Source: DATBRV01 sp036560145
GTDB lineage: Bacteria > Myxococcota_A > UBA9160 > SMWR01
Assembly: GCA_036560145.1 (NCBI GenBank)
Contig: DATBRV010000120.1
Span: 1-64,000 of the forward strand
Direction: 5' to 3'
Length of the DNA stretch: 64,000 nucleotides
The notes beneath the pieces are model-generated. The model worked only from the letters and a program-made list of their open reading frames with translations, searched no databases and was not told the DNA's origin. Positions 61,827 to 64,000 of this stretch are shown in pieces. Position numbers and translations under genes: made by a program. Every line of letters starts with the position of its first letter. Position 1 is the first letter of the stretch.

Positions 61827-63010
61827 AGGCGCGCCGTCCCGCGCGCGCCAACCTCGCGGGCGAGGCGGTACAAGGAGAGCAGGCGCGCGACGCTCCGGTC
61901 GGGCCCGAGCTCGTCCTCGTAGCGCGCGCGCGCCTCGCGGCCCATCGCCTCGGCGCGCGCGGGATCCGCGGCCAGCTCGCGGCACGCCTGCGCGAGCGCG
62001 CGCGCGTCGCCGCTGGGAAAGAGCAGCCCCGTGCGCCCCGGCTCCACCAGCTCGGCCATCGCCGTCGGGTGGGAGGCGACGGCGGGCTTGCCGGCGGCCA
62101 TCGCCTCGGCGACCGCCAGCGGGAAGTTCTCGTAGCAGATCGAGGGCGCCACCAGGAACAGCGCCTCACGGAGCTGCTCGCGCACCCCCTCCGGCGGAAG
62201 CTGGCCGGTGAAGCGCACGCCGGGAATCCCCACGCCGAGCTCGCGCAGCTCCGCCGCGAGCGGTCCCGAGCCGACCACCGTGAGCGGCAGCCCGGCCATC
62301 TCGCGCCAGGCCTCGAGCAGCAGGCGCGGGCCCTTCTCCTCGGAGAGGCGGCCGACGTACACCGCGCCGCGACCGCCGAAACGGGGCTCCCCGGGATCGG
62401 CCACCGGGTTCGGCTTGACCACGACCTTGACCGGGTCGAGTCCCGCCGCCACCAGCTTGCTCCGCGCGAACTCGCTGGGGGCCACGAAGAGCGCGACGCA
62501 GCGCTCGAAGGTCCGCCGGCGCCGCTCGCGCGCGGTCGCCTCGGCCCAGACCGCCGTCTGCACGCGCGAGCCCCGGTAGCAGCCGTGGCGCACCGCGTTC
62601 CAGGGCCCCGCGGTGACGCAGTCCTCACAGGGCCTCCCCTCGCGCAGGAAGGCGCCGTTCGCGCAGAAGAGCCTGTAGTTGTGGAGCGTCTGCACCACCG
62701 GGATGCCGCGCGCGTGCAGCGCCTCGTGCGCGGCGGGCGTGAGCAGGGGAAAGAAGTTGTGCACGTGGGCCACGTCGATCGGATGCGCGTCCAGGAACTC
62801 CCCGACCCGGCGCGCGGACTCGGCGCTGCCCCGCACGCGCAGCCCGGCGCGCAGCCTTCCCGCCAGCGAGCCGAGCCGGGCCTCGCGGTTGTCGAGCGTG
62901 AAGAGATCCACCTGGACGCCGGCCTTGCGCAGCAGCTCGGCCTCCAGCGCCACCACGGCGTCCTCGCCTCCGCGCCAGACGTACAAGTTATGGAAGATGC
63001 CGACGCGCAC
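61823..63010 (-). CDS. GT4-family glycosyltransferase
   Basis: 395 residues. It begins VRVGIFHNLYVWRGGEDAV; the middle has HVHNFFPLLTPAAHEALHAR and TLHNYRLFCANGAFL. A cysteine pair (PCEDC...RHGC) is common in this capsule-type subgroup. The donor site reads APSICYENFPLAVAEAMAAG. The GTG at 63010 follows GGGGGT and gives the conserved start. It lies 11 bases after the sugar-phosphate transferase stop, so they are one operon. Confidence 0.88.
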   Translation of the reverse strand: MRVGIFHNLYVWRGGEDAVVALEAELLRKAGVQVDLFTLDNREARLGSLAGRLRAGLRVRGSAESARRVGEFLDAHPIDVAHVHNFFPLLTPAAHEALHARGIPVVQTLHNYRLFCANGAFLREGRPCEDCVTAGPWNAVRHGCYRGSRVQTAVWAEATARERRRRTFERCVALFVAPSEFARSKLVAAGLDPVKVVVKPNPVADPGEPRFGGRGAVYVGRLSEEKGPRLLLEAWREMAGLPLTVVGSGPLAAELRELGVGIPGVRFTGQLPPEGVREQLREALFLVAPSICYENFPLAVAEAMAAGKPAVASHPTAMAELVEPGRTGLLFPSGDARALAQACRELAADPARAEAMGREARARYEDELGPDRSVARLLSLYRLAREVGARGTARL

Positions 63011-63021
63011 CCCCGGCCCCG

Positions 63022-64000
63022 CTAGAAGGCGCCGCGGCGCGAGAGCACCGCGCCGATCGTGCGCAGCAGGATCGAGAGGTCGAGCGCAACGCCGCGGTTG
63101 CGGATGTAATAGAAGTCGTACTGGAGGTTCGCGTGCATCGGCAGATCCTTGCGCCCGAGGATCTGCCACAGCCCGGTGAGCCCCGGCTTGACCGTGAGCC
63201 GCCGCCGCTGCCACTCGTCGTAGCCCGCGACGATGAAGGGCATCTCGGGGCGCGGCCCGACCAGCGACATCTCGCCGCGCAGCACGTTCCAGAGCTGCGG
63301 AAGCTCGTCGAGGCTCGAGCGCCGCAGCCAGCGCCCGACCGGGGTGATGCGCGGATCGTCGCCGGCCTGCGGCGCCACGGTGTAGGGATCCGCGTCCTCG
63401 CGCAGCGTGCGCAGCTTGTAGCAGGTGAAGGGCCTGCCGTGCAGGCCGACCCGCGTCTGCGCAAAAAAGGCGGAGCGCGCGCCACTGCGGCGGATACGCC
63501 AGACGCAGGCGAGCAGGAGCGGCCCGGCGAGGAGCAGGCCGAGCGCCGCGCCGATCAGGTCGAGCCCGCGCTTGATCGGCGCGTACAACGGATTCGGGCG
63601 GTCGCGGCCGAGCTGCACCAGCGGCAGATCGTCGACGAGATCGAGCGGCGAGCCGGCCGTCAGCACCTCGAAGAGATTCGTCACCACGCGGAACGTGATC
63701 CCGAGGTCTTCGCATTCGAGCACGAGTGACAAGAGCCGGGTGTGACCGAGCGACGGCATCGCGACGAAGATCTCGGCGACGCCGTGCGCCACCGCGATCT
63801 CGCGCAGCTCGTCCACGTGGCCGAGCACGGGCCGGTTCGCCACGTCCTTCCCGGTGGTGTCGTGCGTGTCGTCGAGGAAGCCGACCACGCGGTAGCCGGT
63901 CTCCGGGTGGTCCTGGAGCTTCTGTAGCAGCCGGATCGCGGCCACGCCGGTGCCGGCGATCAGCACCCTCACGTCGTGCTCGCCCGAGCGGCGCATGCGC
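63022..64000 (-). CDS. Polyprenyl-phosphate sugar-1-phosphate transferase (partial, 5' end outside window)
   Basis: About 326 residues visible. A CoA-binding-like Rossmann domain (VLIAGTGVAAIRLLQKLQDH, VVGFLDDTHD) comes first. After one helix (IGAALGLLLAGPLLLACVW) the catalytic bacterial sugar transferase domain follows: YKLRTLREDAD, RRSSLDELPQLWNVLRGEMS, LVGPRPEMPF and VKPGLTGLWQI. The family (WbaP/WcaJ/ExoY group) normally has four more N-terminal helices, so the gene very likely starts beyond 64000; the ATG at 63996 is probably internal. It starts glycan assembly by loading the first sugar onto undecaprenyl phosphate. Confidence 0.9.
   Translation of the reverse strand, partial: RMRRSGEHDVRVLIAGTGVAAIRLLQKLQDHPETGYRVVGFLDDTHDTTGKDVANRPVLGHVDELREIAVAHGVAEIFVAMPSLGHTRLLSLVLECEDLGITFRVVTNLFEVLTAGSPLDLVDDLPLVQLGRDRPNPLYAPIKRGLDLIGAALGLLLAGPLLLACVWRIRRSGARSAFFAQTRVGLHGRPFTCYKLRTLREDADPYTVAPQAGDDPRITPVGRWLRRSSLDELPQLWNVLRGEMSLVGPRPEMPFIVAGYDEWQRRRLTVKPGLTGLWQILGRKDLPMHANLQYDFYYIRNRGVALDLSILLRTIGAVLSRRGAF

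Overview
The window is GC-rich, almost fully coding DNA from a Gram-negative bacterium. Evidence for the cell type: an OmpA-type outer-membrane anchor protein, a lipoprotein copper chaperone of the SCO family, hopanoid genes, sigma-54 promoters with an NtrC-type activator, a zinc-ribbon/cyclase/AAA/TPR giant protein and an SBBP-repeat secreted protein. That mix, plus two F420-type reductase genes, fits the broad 'Deltaproteobacteria' assemblage (Myxococcota, Desulfobacterota, Binatota and relatives). The sequence alone does not settle the phylum. No rRNA, tRNA, CRISPR array or prophage was seen. No gap without a gene exceeds 300 bases; the longest are 53315-53533 and 57563-57799, and both hold sigma-54 promoters.

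Layout. 1-9157: the start of an Lhr-type helicase, an F420/FMN-type oxidase, a cobalamin-binding protein, an OmpA-domain protein, a cysteine-rich secreted protein, a PhyH dioxygenase, an Uup-type ABC-F ATPase and a 7-TM protein. 9177-19447: a minus-strand run with an SBBP-repeat protein, a CusF-SCO1 fusion, a metallopeptidase, an aldo/keto reductase, a GST, a histidine kinase and a two-gene GMC oxidoreductase. 19518-23137: a heterodimeric ABC exporter. 23139-30145: a GT-C membrane glycosyltransferase, the cyclase/AAA/TPR protein and a TIM-barrel hydrolase. 30190-36112: an aminotransferase followed by a flavoprotein / Old-Yellow-Enzyme / SnoaL trio that resembles bile-acid or steroid modification sets, with a hotdog thioesterase. 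36214-42348: membrane proteins (DedA, an APC permease with a USP tail, an ABC-2 exporter, an MFS carrier) and a second F420-type enzyme.

42457-51931 is a compact hopanoid operon read on the minus strand. The order is dxs, hpnD, fni, a TetR regulator, hpnC, hpnE, shc, hpnH, and every neighbour overlaps by 1-11 bases. It runs from pyruvate/G3P through isoprenoid diphosphates, presqualene diphosphate, hydroxysqualene and squalene to hopene, and then starts side-chain extension. A GC hairpin lies just past hpnH.

52120-55911 holds an EamA exporter, a small DUF2834-like membrane protein and an NtrB/NtrC-like pair. The small gene and the kinase gene are divergent. Each has a near-consensus sigma-54 promoter, and two 16-bp palindromes lie exactly midway. 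This looks like an autoregulated sigma-54 switch. A third, perfect sigma-54 promoter sits before a small secreted protein at 57800. From 58280 to the right edge is a surface-polysaccharide cluster: GT-C, two GT4 enzymes, a methyltransferase and a polyprenyl sugar-phosphate transferase cut by the window end.

Repeats: a 111-bp element with 33-base terminal inverted arms (55912-56022), and a dispersed ~40-bp repeat in three intergenic sites (28492, 36177, 42385).
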